Shown here: positions 43,445 through 52,437 of the stretch, in pieces
Numbering within the stretch: position 1 is the first letter of the stretch
How the letters are laid out: every line of letters begins with the position of its first letter
Source: Pantoea coffeiphila
Lineage (GTDB): Bacteria > Pseudomonadota > Gammaproteobacteria > Enterobacterales > Enterobacteriaceae
Assembly (NCBI RefSeq): GCF_016909495.1
Contig: NZ_JAFBFW010000006.1
Span: 372,001-436,000, forward strand
Length of the DNA: 64,000 bases
Direction of reading: 5' to 3'
Notes under the pieces: generated by a model
What the model was told of the DNA's origin: nothing
The model's database searches: none
The model's input: only the letters and a program-made list of their open reading frames with translations
Position numbers and translations under genes: made by a program

Positions 43445-44332
43445 TTAACGGGTGGATGACCGCAAACCCGCCTCGGCTACAATCTCCACCAGAAAATCCG
43501 CCACTGCCCTGACCCGTGCCGATGCGGTCAGCTCGGTATGTGTCACCAGCCACAGGTCTTCACTAAAGACGCGATCGGCAGGGATCGCTATTCTCAATTC
43601 ACTCTCCTGCGCAGCAATAAAACCTGGCAATACGGCCAGGCCCAGGCCAGCTTTTACCGCAGCAAGCTGTGCCACCAGACTGGTCGTGACCAGTACGGAA
43701 GGCGCATTCGGGTAATTTTCAGCTAACCATCTCGCCGAGGGAAGGTGCCCGTAGGCCGGCTCCCAGGTGATAACCCCCCTCCCCTGCAGCGGAAAATCGT
43801 CAGTGGCCGGATGCCTTTCGAGATACGTTTTCGAACCGTATACCGCCGAATCAATGCGGCCCACTTTCCGAATTTTCAGCGACTGCTGCTCCGGCCGCAC
43901 CAGGCGGAGTGCGATATCAGCATCGTGCCGGGACATCGAGACGGTATTTATCCCGGTTATCACTTCCAGCACGATATCGGGATATCTTTCATTGAATCGC
44001 GTCAGCGCAGGAATAATCAGATAGCTGGCCAGCGTCATTGCCGTTGCCAGCCTGACCTTTCCCGCCGGGCGCATATCCGTGCCGGAGATATGACTCTCCA
44101 GCGCCAGAATTTTGCCTTCCACCTCTTCGGCATAGTGCAGCACGTCCTGACCCGCATCCGTTAAGAAGTAGCCGGTCTGATGATGAACAAACAGATGGGT
44201 TTTCAGGCTGCCTTCCAGCGCACTAATTCTTCTTGCTACGGTTGACTGACTGACCCTCAGCGCGGCGGCCGTTTTCGTCAAACTTTGCGTACGCGCGACG
44301 GTAAGAAAGAAGCGCAAATCGTTCCAGTCCAC
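43445..44332 (-). CDS. LysR-family regulator divergent from the SnoaL-hydrolase gene
   Basis: A 295-residue LysR protein with the HTH RFFLTVARTQSLTKTAAALRVSQSTVARRISALEGSLKTHLFVHHQTGYFLT and a short effector domain typical of the group resembling DsdC/AphB relatives. Divergent from the gene at 44469, with an 18-bp perfect palindrome in the gap just upstream of its own start. Confidence 0.87.
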   Translation of the reverse strand: MDWNDLRFFLTVARTQSLTKTAAALRVSQSTVARRISALEGSLKTHLFVHHQTGYFLTDAGQDVLHYAEEVEGKILALESHISGTDMRPAGKVRLATAMTLASYLIIPALTRFNERYPDIVLEVITGINTVSMSRHDADIALRLVRPEQQSLKIRKVGRIDSAVYGSKTYLERHPATDDFPLQGRGVITWEPAYGHLPSARWLAENYPNAPSVLVTTSLVAQLAAVKAGLGLAVLPGFIAAQESELRIAIPADRVFSEDLWLVTHTELTASARVRAVADFLVEIVAEAGLRSSTR

Positions 44333-44351
44333 AGTAAACTCCCCGTTACCG

Positions 44352-44369
44352 TTTTCTATTAATAGAAAA
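44352..44369. promoter_or_regulatory. 18-bp perfect palindrome, probable LysR site
   Basis: TTTTCTATTAATAGAAAA, 20 bp upstream of the LysR start and 100 bp from the divergent hydrolase gene. It contains the T-x11-A pattern of LysR boxes. Confidence 0.6.
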
Positions 44370-44468
44370 TGATTGTCCTGTTTTGTCTGTTTTTTCCCAA
44401 ATCCTCCATAACTATACTGCCTGAAATGATACGTAACCTAATGATTTAAAGATAAAGAGGGTTTTTAT

Positions 44469-45719
44469 ATGGCACAGGAAAATAACCTAAGCACACCAAA
44501 TTTGACTGCCACTGAAGTGGTCAAACGCTATTTCGCTGCATTTGCCAGAGGCAATATCGCGGACGCTATCGCCCTGCTGGATGAGAATGTTGTCTGGCAT
44601 ATCGACGGCGATCCGAGCGTTTCTACCACCGGTCTGCTGTGCGGGCAGAAAGAGGTCAAAAACTGGCTGGAGCGCTTTCCTGAAAACTTCAAGCCAAAGG
44701 TCTTTGCCATAAATGAACTTATTGAACACAACGCCAGCGTGCTGGCTATCGGTCGCTTTCGCCATACTGTGTTAAGCCGCGGTAATACCATCGGTAGCGA
44801 TATGATTATTCATTTCACCGTCGAACATTCGAAAATTACCCGCTATCAGATATATGAAGATTCGGCTCTGCTGCAGCGCGCTTTTGATGCCGACGACAGC
44901 TGGCAGAATCAGCAGGTCAGAATTAACGGCACTCTCTATCGCTACCGCGACTGCGGTGAAGGCCCTACCCTGCTTTTTGCCCACGGGCTGCTGGTCGATC
45001 GCGATGTCTTTGCGGCACAGGTCCGCGTACTCAGCCAGACCCATCGCTGCATTGTGCTGGATATGCCCGGCCACGGGCAGAGCGGCTACCGCCCCGATGG
45101 CTGGACGCTGGATGATATCAGCAGCGACCTGGCATTAATGATCCGTGAGCTGTCGTTAGGCAAAGTGACCTTTGTGGGACAGAGCCAGGGCGGGATGGTG
45201 GGAATACGGCTGGCAGCGCGGAAGCCGGAGTGCGTATCGGGACTGGTTTTGATCGGCACCAGCGCCAGGGCTGAGTTCCCGGAACGGCTCGATAGCTGGA
45301 AAGCGCAGCGCGAGGTGATACTCAACGGCAGCGATGAGTCGCGTGAATCGCTGTTCAGGGATATTCAGCACCGGCTTAACGGAGATCGCTGGCTTGCAGA
45401 TCGCCCGGATGAAGCCCTGCGTGAACGTACCGTGATGCTGAGCCATAACCGAACCGGACTGGCACTTGCGCTCGATGCCGCCGTATTCACCCGAGGCGAT
45501 ATCCGAGCGCTGCTGCCGATGATTACCGTGCCCACACTGATTATCAGCGGTGAAAGCGATCGGGCTACTCCACCTGAATTAAGCCATGAGATGGCGCAAG
45601 CGATACCCGGCTCAACGCTGCGACTGTTACCCGAAACGGGGCACCATCCCACGCTTGAGTCAGCTGAAGCGGTGACCGATGCTATTGCCGCATTTTTATC
45701 TCAGCACCAGCAGGAATGA
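44469..45719 (+). CDS. Fusion of SnoaL-like (NTF2 fold) domain with alpha/beta hydrolase
   Basis: A 416-residue two-domain protein. Residues about 12-140 form a SnoaL-like domain (VKRYFAAFARGNIADAIALLDENVVWHIDG). Residues about 155-416 form an alpha/beta hydrolase with oxyanion motif LLFAHGLLVDRDVF, nucleophile elbow VGQSQGGM, acid in SGESDRATPP and base in TGHHPTLE. SnoaL folds act in cyclisation, hydrolysis or binding of small molecules, so the fusion may bind and then hydrolyse one ligand. Regulated probably by the divergent LysR. Function not known. Confidence 0.82.
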   Translation: MAQENNLSTPNLTATEVVKRYFAAFARGNIADAIALLDENVVWHIDGDPSVSTTGLLCGQKEVKNWLERFPENFKPKVFAINELIEHNASVLAIGRFRHTVLSRGNTIGSDMIIHFTVEHSKITRYQIYEDSALLQRAFDADDSWQNQQVRINGTLYRYRDCGEGPTLLFAHGLLVDRDVFAAQVRVLSQTHRCIVLDMPGHGQSGYRPDGWTLDDISSDLALMIRELSLGKVTFVGQSQGGMVGIRLAARKPECVSGLVLIGTSARAEFPERLDSWKAQREVILNGSDESRESLFRDIQHRLNGDRWLADRPDEALRERTVMLSHNRTGLALALDAAVFTRGDIRALLPMITVPTLIISGESDRATPPELSHEMAQAIPGSTLRLLPETGHHPTLESAEAVTDAIAAFLSQHQQE

Positions 45720-45974
45720 TCCTAACGGCCGGTTGCGGTACATCATGTACCGCGACCTCTGAGTATGAATAACACAAAGTAAATATTTAAAAAAAGGTAA
45801 TCATAAAAAATCCATATTATCGTTATTTTAAGAGGCACAGAATTAATAAAACATAATTAATTACGCCTCAACATCATTCTTTACATGATTGCCATCCTGC
45901 ATCCTATACTTACCGACATGCCGCTGCTAAAATTCGCCCATTTTTAATAACTAACGAAAAGTGAGGCCTGAAGC

Positions 45975-47078
45975 ATGTCCTGGAAATATCTATTAAGGCG
46001 CATTGCATTCAGTCCCTATGACTATAAAGCCACTCATATTAATCCGGAAAAAGTCAGTCTGGTCGTTATTCATATTCCAGATCAAATCGGAGATGCGATG
46101 TCAATTTTTCCGGTGATACGTTCGCTGGAAAGGCAAAAAGTCGACCATCTTATTATTGTGGCATCCACGCTGAACAAAACGGTCTTCGACGATCTGATTT
46201 TAGCTTCGACCAGACTCACCGTTATTGAGATGACCTTTCAGGATAACGCAGGCCTGGCGGAAGTGAAGGCGGTGGCGCTGGAGATACGTAAAGAGTTTGG
46301 CACACCCGATCTCTGCATTGAAGCGATGCGTAAAAACAATTTTAAAACAATGTGTTTCATAAAAAACCTGAAGGCTAAAACTAACTTTCAGGTGGTGGGA
46401 TTATCCCTGAAATGCTTTTCGCCAGCATGCAAAATCCCGTCCAGAATGGATCAGGTTTTTCGCGCACCGGTGCCGTTAACATGGTCAATTATGATGCGCG
46501 AAGCCGGATTTCCGCTGGTGCGGCCCCGATTCGAATTTCCTCTGGGTGAGGATGTGCAAAATGAAGTGCGGGAAGATCTCGATTATACGGGAAAATATGT
46601 TGCACTCAATTTTGAAGGCAGCGTTGATGAACGGACTTTTTCAGCGGCAATGATTAAAAAAATAATAATATTAATCAGGCAGCAGCTAAAAATTCCGGTG
46701 GTAATTGTCCACAGTCCTAAAGGAATGAATACCGCCATTGAATTAGAACAGATGTGCGATCATGTTTATCGCCTGAACCTGGCACCATCCATAAAACGCT
46801 CCGCTGCGGTGATTAAAGACGCGTTTATCGTCATCACGCCGGACACGTCGATATTACATATTGCCAGCGCGTTTAATATACCGACCCTTGCCATTTACGC
46901 CAATTACAAAACGCGCTGGCCGGCCATGCAGGATATCTCAGAAACGATCGTCGTTGGAAATCACATTAACGATCTCAATCTCGATGAGTTCTCTATGGCC
47001 TTACGAAGCCTGCAGACGCGTCTTGACCTGCCTCATGAAGATCGGGAAGTGCCTGCAGGCCATGCTGTGAACGAATAA
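45975..47078 (+). CDS. Glycosyltransferase family 9 (heptosyltransferase-like)
   Basis: A 367-residue GT9 protein. N-terminal VVIHIPDQIGDAMSIFPVIRSL is the acceptor-side motif, and ITPDTSILHIASAFNIPTLAIYA the ADP-heptose binding motif with the conserved D-T/S-x2-H-I-A. It resembles RfaF/RfaQ-type heptosyltransferases of LPS core. The gene is AT-rich (many AAA and ATA codons) and not in an LPS cluster, which suggests transfer. Its last 86 bp overlap the tail of the convergent LysR gene. Confidence 0.83.
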   Translation: MSWKYLLRRIAFSPYDYKATHINPEKVSLVVIHIPDQIGDAMSIFPVIRSLERQKVDHLIIVASTLNKTVFDDLILASTRLTVIEMTFQDNAGLAEVKAVALEIRKEFGTPDLCIEAMRKNNFKTMCFIKNLKAKTNFQVVGLSLKCFSPACKIPSRMDQVFRAPVPLTWSIMMREAGFPLVRPRFEFPLGEDVQNEVREDLDYTGKYVALNFEGSVDERTFSAAMIKKIIILIRQQLKIPVVIVHSPKGMNTAIELEQMCDHVYRLNLAPSIKRSAAVIKDAFIVITPDTSILHIASAFNIPTLAIYANYKTRWPAMQDISETIVVGNHINDLNLDEFSMALRSLQTRLDLPHEDREVPAGHAVNE

Positions 47079-47949
47079 TATTGATAAATTCTCGCAGGGC
47101 CGGATGAACGTATCGCCTGCTGCTGTAGTAAATATGAAAAGGCTCGCCATAAGATGAGTGTGCGGGCATGACATTCACCAGCACACCCGCAGCAAGCTCG
47201 TCACTCACGCGCGATTCCAGCACATAGGCCAGGCCTGTCCCGGCTTTGGCTGCCGAAATTGTGGTTTCCGTATCCTTGATGGTGATATGGCCCGGAACAT
47301 TGATACTGATGCCGCCTTCAGGTGAATCAAATTCCCAGCGATAACGCGCGTTATTCCCCAGTAATAGCTGGATGCAGCGATGTTTTACCAGCTCTGCCGG
47401 TGATGCGGGCACGCCGTACTGCTTAACGTACTGCGGTGAACCGACCACGATCCAGCGCTGCGCACCGGTCAGCGGCACGGCGACCATATCCTCCGGCACC
47501 AGATGACCGTAGCGCATACCGGCGTCAAAACCTTCGGCGGTGATATCAACCGGTCTGTCCTCCACCACAATGCTGAGCCTGACCTGCGGGAAGCGCTCGG
47601 AGAATATCGGTAAGGCAGGAGCAACCAGCAGCCTTGCCGCATCGGCAAAAACGTTAACGCGCAGGGCACCGAAGCTGTTACGTCCGGGCGCATCCAGCGT
47701 TTCAATTGCGGCAGAAATGGTGTCGAATCCCTCACCCAGTTTTTCAGCGAGCTGCTGGCCTAACGCCGTTGATGATACCGCCCGGCTGGTGCGGTTAAGC
47801 AGGCGGGCATCAAGGCGCGCTTCCAGCCGCCGTATTGCATGGCTGACCGCCGACGAGGTCAAACCCAGCTCAATCGCCGCCAGCTTAAAGCTGCGGCAGC
47901 GCAGCACGGTCAGAAAAACCTGAAGGTCTGCGAAATCAATGCGTTCCAT
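46993..47949 (-). CDS. LysR-family regulator divergent from aldo/keto reductase
   Basis: A 318-residue LysR protein. HTH: LQVFLTVLRCRSFKLAAIELGLTSSAVSHAIRRLEARLDARLLNRTSRAVS. Effector domain with EGFDAGMRYGHLVPEDMVAVPL, as in regulators of aldo/keto reductase and oxidoreductase genes. The C-terminal end runs 86 bp into the convergent GT9 gene, giving a tail of about 25 residues beyond the usual LysR fold. Divergent from the gene at 48112. Confidence 0.87.
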   Translation of the reverse strand: MERIDFADLQVFLTVLRCRSFKLAAIELGLTSSAVSHAIRRLEARLDARLLNRTSRAVSSTALGQQLAEKLGEGFDTISAAIETLDAPGRNSFGALRVNVFADAARLLVAPALPIFSERFPQVRLSIVVEDRPVDITAEGFDAGMRYGHLVPEDMVAVPLTGAQRWIVVGSPQYVKQYGVPASPAELVKHRCIQLLLGNNARYRWEFDSPEGGISINVPGHITIKDTETTISAAKAGTGLAYVLESRVSDELAAGVLVNVMPAHSSYGEPFHIYYSSRRYVHPALREFINIIRSQHGLQALPDLHEAGQDASAGFVRP

Positions 47950-47955
47950 AGTAAT

Positions 47956-47990
47956 AATGAACTCTATTAACTGCTTGAATGAACCCTATT
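47956..47990. promoter_or_regulatory. Direct repeats upstream of LysR, probable operator
   Basis: AATGAACTCTATT (47956-47968) and AATGAACCCTATT (47978-47990) differ at one base and are 22 bp apart, in the divergent region between the LysR and aldo/keto reductase genes. Confidence 0.5.
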
Positions 47991-48111
47991 CATCTTTTAC
48001 CACGAGAGATCCCGGCGGGTAAACGCTAAGCTCCTTCACACACCCAATTTTGTACCCGGCTTGCCGAGTTGCAGCCGCCCTTTTCAGTCAATAACGGTAA
48101 GGAATAACAAG

Positions 48112-49098
48112 ATGAAACACAGAACGCTGGGAAAAACCGGCCAGAAGGTGTCGGAAATTGGTTTTGGTGCCTGGGCGATTGGCGGAACCTGGGGTGAAGT
48201 CAGCGTTGAGGACGCGGAAGAAGCGCTGAACGCCGCGCTGGACGCCGGGATCGACTTTATTGATACCGCCGATGTTTACGGCGACGGGCGTTCGGAAAAA
48301 ATCATCGCCAGCGTGCTGAACCAGCGCGGCGGCAAACGCCCGTTTATCGCCACCAAGCTCGGCCGCCGGCTTTCTCCGCATCAGGCTTCCGGCTATACCG
48401 AAAAAAACCTCAACGAGTTTGTTGACCGTTCACGGGTTAATCTGCAAATGGATACGCTGGATCTGGTGCAGCTGCACTGCCCGCCGACGGAAATTTACTA
48501 CACGCCGGAAGTTTTTATCGTGATGGATGAGATGATTGCCGCCGGGAAAATACGCAGCTATGGCGTATCGGTTGAAAAAGTCGAAGAGGGTCTGAAGGCG
48601 CTGGAATACCCAAACGTTGCCTCTATTCAGCTGATTTATAACATCTTCCGACAGCGCCCTGCCGAACTGCTGCTGCGGGAAGCGAAGCGACGTGACGTCG
48701 GCATCATCGCCCGCGTACCGCTGGCTTCCGGCTTATTGACCGGTAAAATGAACGCCGCCACCGCGTTTGCCGCCGACGATCACCGGGCATTTAACCGCAA
48801 TGGTGAAGCCTTCGATAAAGGGGAAACGTTCTCCGGCGTGCCTTATGAGGTCGCGCTGGATGCCGTAGAGGACATCCGCCGTTTCATTACCGGTGACGTG
48901 ACGATGGCGATGTTTGCCCTGCGCTGGATACTGATGAATGAAGATGTCACCGTGGTGATCCCAGGCTCTAAAAACAGAGCACAGTCACAGGCTAACGCCC
49001 AGGCCAGCGGCGTCGACCCGCTGTCAGCGGAAACCATGACCGCGCTGAAACAGCTCTACCAGGAAAAAATCGCACCGTGGGTGCATCAACGCTGGTAG
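48112..49098 (+). CDS. Aldo/keto reductase
   Basis: A 328-residue NADPH-dependent reductase, TIM-barrel. The catalytic tetrad regions are visible: FIDTADVYGDGRSE (Asp, Tyr), IATKLGRR (Lys), and LVQLHCPP (His). The frame begins earlier, but MKHRTLGKTGQKVSEIGFGAWAIGGTWG at 48112 with AAGGA upstream is the proper start. Divergent from the LysR regulator. Substrate unknown; such genes often reduce reactive aldehydes. Confidence 0.88.
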   Translation: MKHRTLGKTGQKVSEIGFGAWAIGGTWGEVSVEDAEEALNAALDAGIDFIDTADVYGDGRSEKIIASVLNQRGGKRPFIATKLGRRLSPHQASGYTEKNLNEFVDRSRVNLQMDTLDLVQLHCPPTEIYYTPEVFIVMDEMIAAGKIRSYGVSVEKVEEGLKALEYPNVASIQLIYNIFRQRPAELLLREAKRRDVGIIARVPLASGLLTGKMNAATAFAADDHRAFNRNGEAFDKGETFSGVPYEVALDAVEDIRRFITGDVTMAMFALRWILMNEDVTVVIPGSKNRAQSQANAQASGVDPLSAETMTALKQLYQEKIAPWVHQRW

Positions 49099-49121
49099 CA
49101 GGGATTATCGAATCTCAGATT

Positions 49122-49157
49122 GGTGAAACGGGAGCATTGCGGCTCCCGTATTTTCAC
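49122..49157. terminator. Bidirectional hairpin between aldo/keto reductase and HAD phosphatase
   Basis: ACGGGAGC (49128-49135) pairs with GCTCCCGT (49142-49149). The outer GGTGAAA and TTTTCACC extend the stem across a 3-base bulge. It lies between convergent stops. Confidence 0.6.
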
Positions 49158-49159
49158 CT

Positions 49160-49972
49160 TCAGGCGTTAAACGGCGCATGCCCCAGCAGCATGTCATCAA
49201 TGACCGCTAAAACACCCTCTTCATCGTTAGCCGGTGCCGCATAGCGCGCAGCCGCTTTTGCCGCCGGTGAACCATTCGCCATGGCAAAGCCAAATCCGGC
49301 ATGCCTCAGCATTTCCAGGTCGTTGCCGCCGTCGCCAAACGCCAGCACTTCGTTATCCGCAACGCCGTAAATCTGCTGGATACGGCGGATGCCGTTCGCT
49401 TTATGATTGCCGGGGATAATCAGGTCAACGGAGCCGTGGCCGCTGGAGACCGGCGTGACGATATCCCCCACCTCTTCAGTAATCCGCGCCATCAGCGCGC
49501 TGACGTCATCCTCGACGTAGCTGAGCGCGAATTTAAACACGGTGTCGTCAATCTGGTCATAGCTGTCGATTTTCTCCAGCATATGATAGTAAACCCGCAT
49601 CTCATTGAAGAACGCCTCCCCGGCGCTGGCCAGCATCCAGGCCCATTTCCGACCGCAGACCAGGAAGTTCACGCCCTCAATCCGACTTATCACTTCGATC
49701 ACGCGTTTAACCTCAGGCTCCGGCAGGCTTCCGCAATAGATCTCCCGCTGCTTATCAACAATATAGGCACCGTTTTCCGCCACGTAGGCCAGCTCGGCAT
49801 CAATATCGGCGAAGAAGCTTTTTAACTGGTAGTACTGATTGCCGCTGGCGACAACGAATTTGATATTTCGCTCTTTAAGCTGCTGGTACTGTTCGGCAAA
49901 ACGCTGACGTGCATAATCCCCCTGACTGTTAAGGAAAGTTCCATCCATATCCACGGCCACAAGCTTAATCAT
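49160..49972 (-). CDS. ybiV: Cof-type HAD sugar phosphatase, YbiV/SupH-like
   Basis: A 270-residue HAD-superfamily hydrolase. Motif I is VDMDGTFLN (nucleophile Asp), motif II VVASGNQ, the Lys of motif III in GNHKANGI, and motif IV AFGDGGNDLEML. KFVVASGNQYYQLKSFF, AYVAENGAYI and the closing APFN match E. coli YbiV along the chain. It dephosphorylates sugar phosphates in the cytoplasm. ATG at 49972 has AGGGAG upstream; the longer frame from 50023 would cross the terminator at 49991-50018. Confidence 0.85.
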   Translation of the reverse strand: MIKLVAVDMDGTFLNSQGDYARQRFAEQYQQLKERNIKFVVASGNQYYQLKSFFADIDAELAYVAENGAYIVDKQREIYCGSLPEPEVKRVIEVISRIEGVNFLVCGRKWAWMLASAGEAFFNEMRVYYHMLEKIDSYDQIDDTVFKFALSYVEDDVSALMARITEEVGDIVTPVSSGHGSVDLIIPGNHKANGIRRIQQIYGVADNEVLAFGDGGNDLEMLRHAGFGFAMANGSPAAKAAARYAAPANDEEGVLAVIDDMLLGHAPFNA

Positions 49973-49990
49973 TTTATCTCCCTGCAATTT

Positions 49991-50018
49991 AAAAAAAGCC
50001 GGTACGAAAGACCCGGCT
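49991..50018 (-). terminator. Terminator of the MFS gene at 50043
   Basis: On the minus strand AGCCGG pairs with CCGGCT around a 10-base loop and is followed by seven T. It lies between the MFS stop and the HAD start, so the HAD gene depends on read-through or its own promoter. Confidence 0.75.
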
Positions 50019-50042
50019 GGCACGTTGCCACTCAGGTAATCG

Positions 50043-51197
50043 TTAATATTTCAGTTTCAGGGCGCCCAGCACGATAATCAGGAAGCTCAGTGCCACCAGC
50101 GAGAACGCCACATAAAGATTGGAAAGATGCGCCACCCAGCCAATCAGCGCCGGTCCGCCCAGCACGCCGAAGTAACCCAGTGTGGCCACCATCGCCACCG
50201 AACGGTTAACCGGCATCACTTTTTCCTGACCCGCCAGGGTAATCAGCACCGGGACAATATTCGCCGCGCCAATGCCGACCAGCGCGAAGCCAAACAGCGA
50301 CATCGCCCAGCCGGCAGTCAATACCGTCAGCAGGTAACCAACGATACCCAGCACACCCCCGACTATCAGCACCCGCTTGCGGCCCAGCGCGGTGACCACC
50401 GCATCGCCGGTCAGGCGCATCAGAGACATAGCGATAGCAAACGCCGCGAAGCCCCAACCCGCATGCTCAACCGCCATGCCGCGCTCCTGGGTGATAAAAA
50501 TACCGCTCCAGTCAAGGATGGCGCCTTCGGCCATAAAGCAAATCATCGCCATCACCGCCATCAGTACCAGGCGGAAATTAGGCCGCGCTTTACCGCCCTC
50601 AGACTGCTCCTCCTCCCCACCGGTCGGCAGCAGTGACGACAGGAAGCCCAGCGTCACCAGTACCACCAGCGCCACGGTGCAGAGCGCTGCCCCCAGCGGC
50701 GAGAAGCCGGACCCCAGCAGCAGCGCTCCACCGCCCGCCCCGGCAATTCCGCCAACGCTCCACAGGCAGTGGAAGCCCGACATCAACGGCTTATTTGCCG
50801 CCTGCTCCACCAGCGTACCCTGCACGTTCATCGCCACATCGGTCAGGCCGACACCCATGCCGAAAATCAACAGGCTCAGCGCCAGCAGACGGATATCGCT
50901 AAATACCGCCAGTAAAGGCAGCGTCAGGCAATACAGCAGCACCCCGGCGACGATCACCGCGCGGCAGCCCAGCCGCCCGATAATCCGCCCGGAAGCCAGC
51001 ATCGCAATCAGCGAACCGCCCCCGAGGCACAGCAGCAGCAGACCCAGGTCCCCGGCTTCGGCCCCCGTACGCAGCTGCGCATAGGGAACCAGCGCCGCCC
51101 ACAGACCCATTGCCATCCCGGTGACAAGAAATATTGCCCGCGTGGAGGCCCGACGTGCAGAGCTGTCCACCCCCACCAGCGTGTTTTGCATCGACAT
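50043..51197 (-). CDS. MFS transporter next to ROK regulator
   Basis: A 384-residue major facilitator with twelve hydrophobic segments; MALWAALVPYAQLRTGAEAGDLGLLLLCLGGGSLIAMLASG and SGFHCLWSVGGIAGAGGGALLL resemble the YbjJ-like group of inner-membrane carriers. The HAD phosphatase beside it is like YbiV, and in E. coli ybjJ neighbours the phosphatase gene ybjI, so the link is likely ancient. Starts downstream of a 21-bp palindrome shared with the ROK gene region. Confidence 0.82.
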   Translation of the reverse strand: MSMQNTLVGVDSSARRASTRAIFLVTGMAMGLWAALVPYAQLRTGAEAGDLGLLLLCLGGGSLIAMLASGRIIGRLGCRAVIVAGVLLYCLTLPLLAVFSDIRLLALSLLIFGMGVGLTDVAMNVQGTLVEQAANKPLMSGFHCLWSVGGIAGAGGGALLLGSGFSPLGAALCTVALVVLVTLGFLSSLLPTGGEEEQSEGGKARPNFRLVLMAVMAMICFMAEGAILDWSGIFITQERGMAVEHAGWGFAAFAIAMSLMRLTGDAVVTALGRKRVLIVGGVLGIVGYLLTVLTAGWAMSLFGFALVGIGAANIVPVLITLAGQEKVMPVNRSVAMVATLGYFGVLGGPALIGWVAHLSNLYVAFSLVALSFLIIVLGALKLKY

Positions 51198-51227
51198 AAT
51201 CAGAGGTTCCTTCGTTTGTGATTATAC

Positions 51228-51248
51228 TTATTAAAAGTCTTTTAATAA
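51228..51248. promoter_or_regulatory. 21-bp perfect palindrome upstream of the MFS gene
   Basis: TTATTAAAAG and its exact inverse flank one central T. It lies 31 bp upstream of the MFS start and just downstream of the ROK gene, and is a likely site for that ROK regulator. Confidence 0.65.
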
Positions 51249-51318
51249 CTCGGTATTATTACGATGGCGAAAAAAATGTCAATCGAGGAACGGGAAATTA
51301 TCGGAAAGAAATGCGGCG

Positions 51319-52317
51319 TTACTCCGCGTACAAACGATGGTAGTTGTACTGTTGCAGGGTGCGATCGGCAATGCCCTGCAGATAGTCCTGGCGAATTGAG
51401 TCACGGTAAATCAGTTCAGGCAGATGTTTTTCCGGAACGTACCGCAGGCAGATTTCTCTCATTTCCGGCAGATGGTCAGCGCGAATGTTATCCCCCGCCA
51501 CCGCGACGGTACGCGGGTTAATCAGCGCCGTCAGCGAAACCAGGGTTTTGGCCATGCCTTCCACCAGCGGCGGTTCGCCTTCGACGTTAAACGGCAGATG
51601 CAGCACCTCACCGGCAAAATTACTGACGCCGGTCAGCACTTTGCCATCAATCACCATGCCGCAGCCGGGGTAGTGAACATCGGGTTTATAGAGATAGGCT
51701 ACCGGTGCGCTGACGCCCGCACAGCTGCTGCGGTAAAAGCCCCATACCGTGTAGTTCAGATCGTTGCCCGCCTGGGTAAAGCAGCCGGTTTGCCGCGCGG
51801 TGCGCGCTGCAATCGGCAACCCGCTAAACAGCGAGATATCACAGTATCCCACCACATCGTCCACCACCACGCCGGGCAGCCCGATGCCGATGACCCGCAC
51901 GCCGGGGTACTGCGCCAGCAGAGAGGTAATCAGGGTATCGAAGGTTTCCACCGTCTGCGGCAGAAACGGCATATCTCCCTGAGTCAGCAGATTGCCGGTG
52001 GCCGAACTGACCGCCCATACCAGTTCAGCACGGGCATTGCTTCCCGCCGCGTATAGGCTCAGGACGGAGAAAAAATCCGGGTTGCAGGCATAGCGTTGTG
52101 CCGGGCGACCACCGCGCGATGCTTCAAACTCCAGCGCCAGCACTTCACCGGTGAGGGTCAGCTCATTGAGTACCGCCCCGCAGGTAGCGCTGCTCAATCC
52201 GGTTTGCTGCGCCAGCTCACCCTTGGTTGCCGTGCCAAGGGATTTCAGCATGCCGATCACCAGCGCGATATTGCTCTTTTTCATTTCACGGGTGGTGCGG
52301 CTGAGCGGCGTATTCAT
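51319..52317 (-). CDS. ROK-family transcriptional regulator
   Basis: A 332-residue ROK/NagC-type protein. The N-terminal winged helix is NIALVIGMLKSLGTATKGELAQQTGLSSATCGAVLNELTLTGEV. The sugar-kinase-like domain has IGIGLPGVVVDD, GNDLNYTVWG and GCGMVIDGKVLTG, but the usual zinc-binding Cys cluster of ROK proteins is not seen. Probably a repressor that senses a sugar or sugar phosphate and controls the MFS carrier and perhaps the YbiV-like phosphatase. Confidence 0.82.
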   Translation of the reverse strand: MNTPLSRTTREMKKSNIALVIGMLKSLGTATKGELAQQTGLSSATCGAVLNELTLTGEVLALEFEASRGGRPAQRYACNPDFFSVLSLYAAGSNARAELVWAVSSATGNLLTQGDMPFLPQTVETFDTLITSLLAQYPGVRVIGIGLPGVVVDDVVGYCDISLFSGLPIAARTARQTGCFTQAGNDLNYTVWGFYRSSCAGVSAPVAYLYKPDVHYPGCGMVIDGKVLTGVSNFAGEVLHLPFNVEGEPPLVEGMAKTLVSLTALINPRTVAVAGDNIRADHLPEMREICLRYVPEKHLPELIYRDSIRQDYLQGIADRTLQQYNYHRLYAE

Positions 52318-52437
52318 TTTTTCTCTTCGGCTGTAGCGGGTAACGGCAGTAATTTAACACAGATGGCCGCGTTCCGGGCTGCGCTTCGCCCGGGGCGGGA
52401 GAATCTGCCCGGTATTTATCCAAACCGGGCGGGTGTA

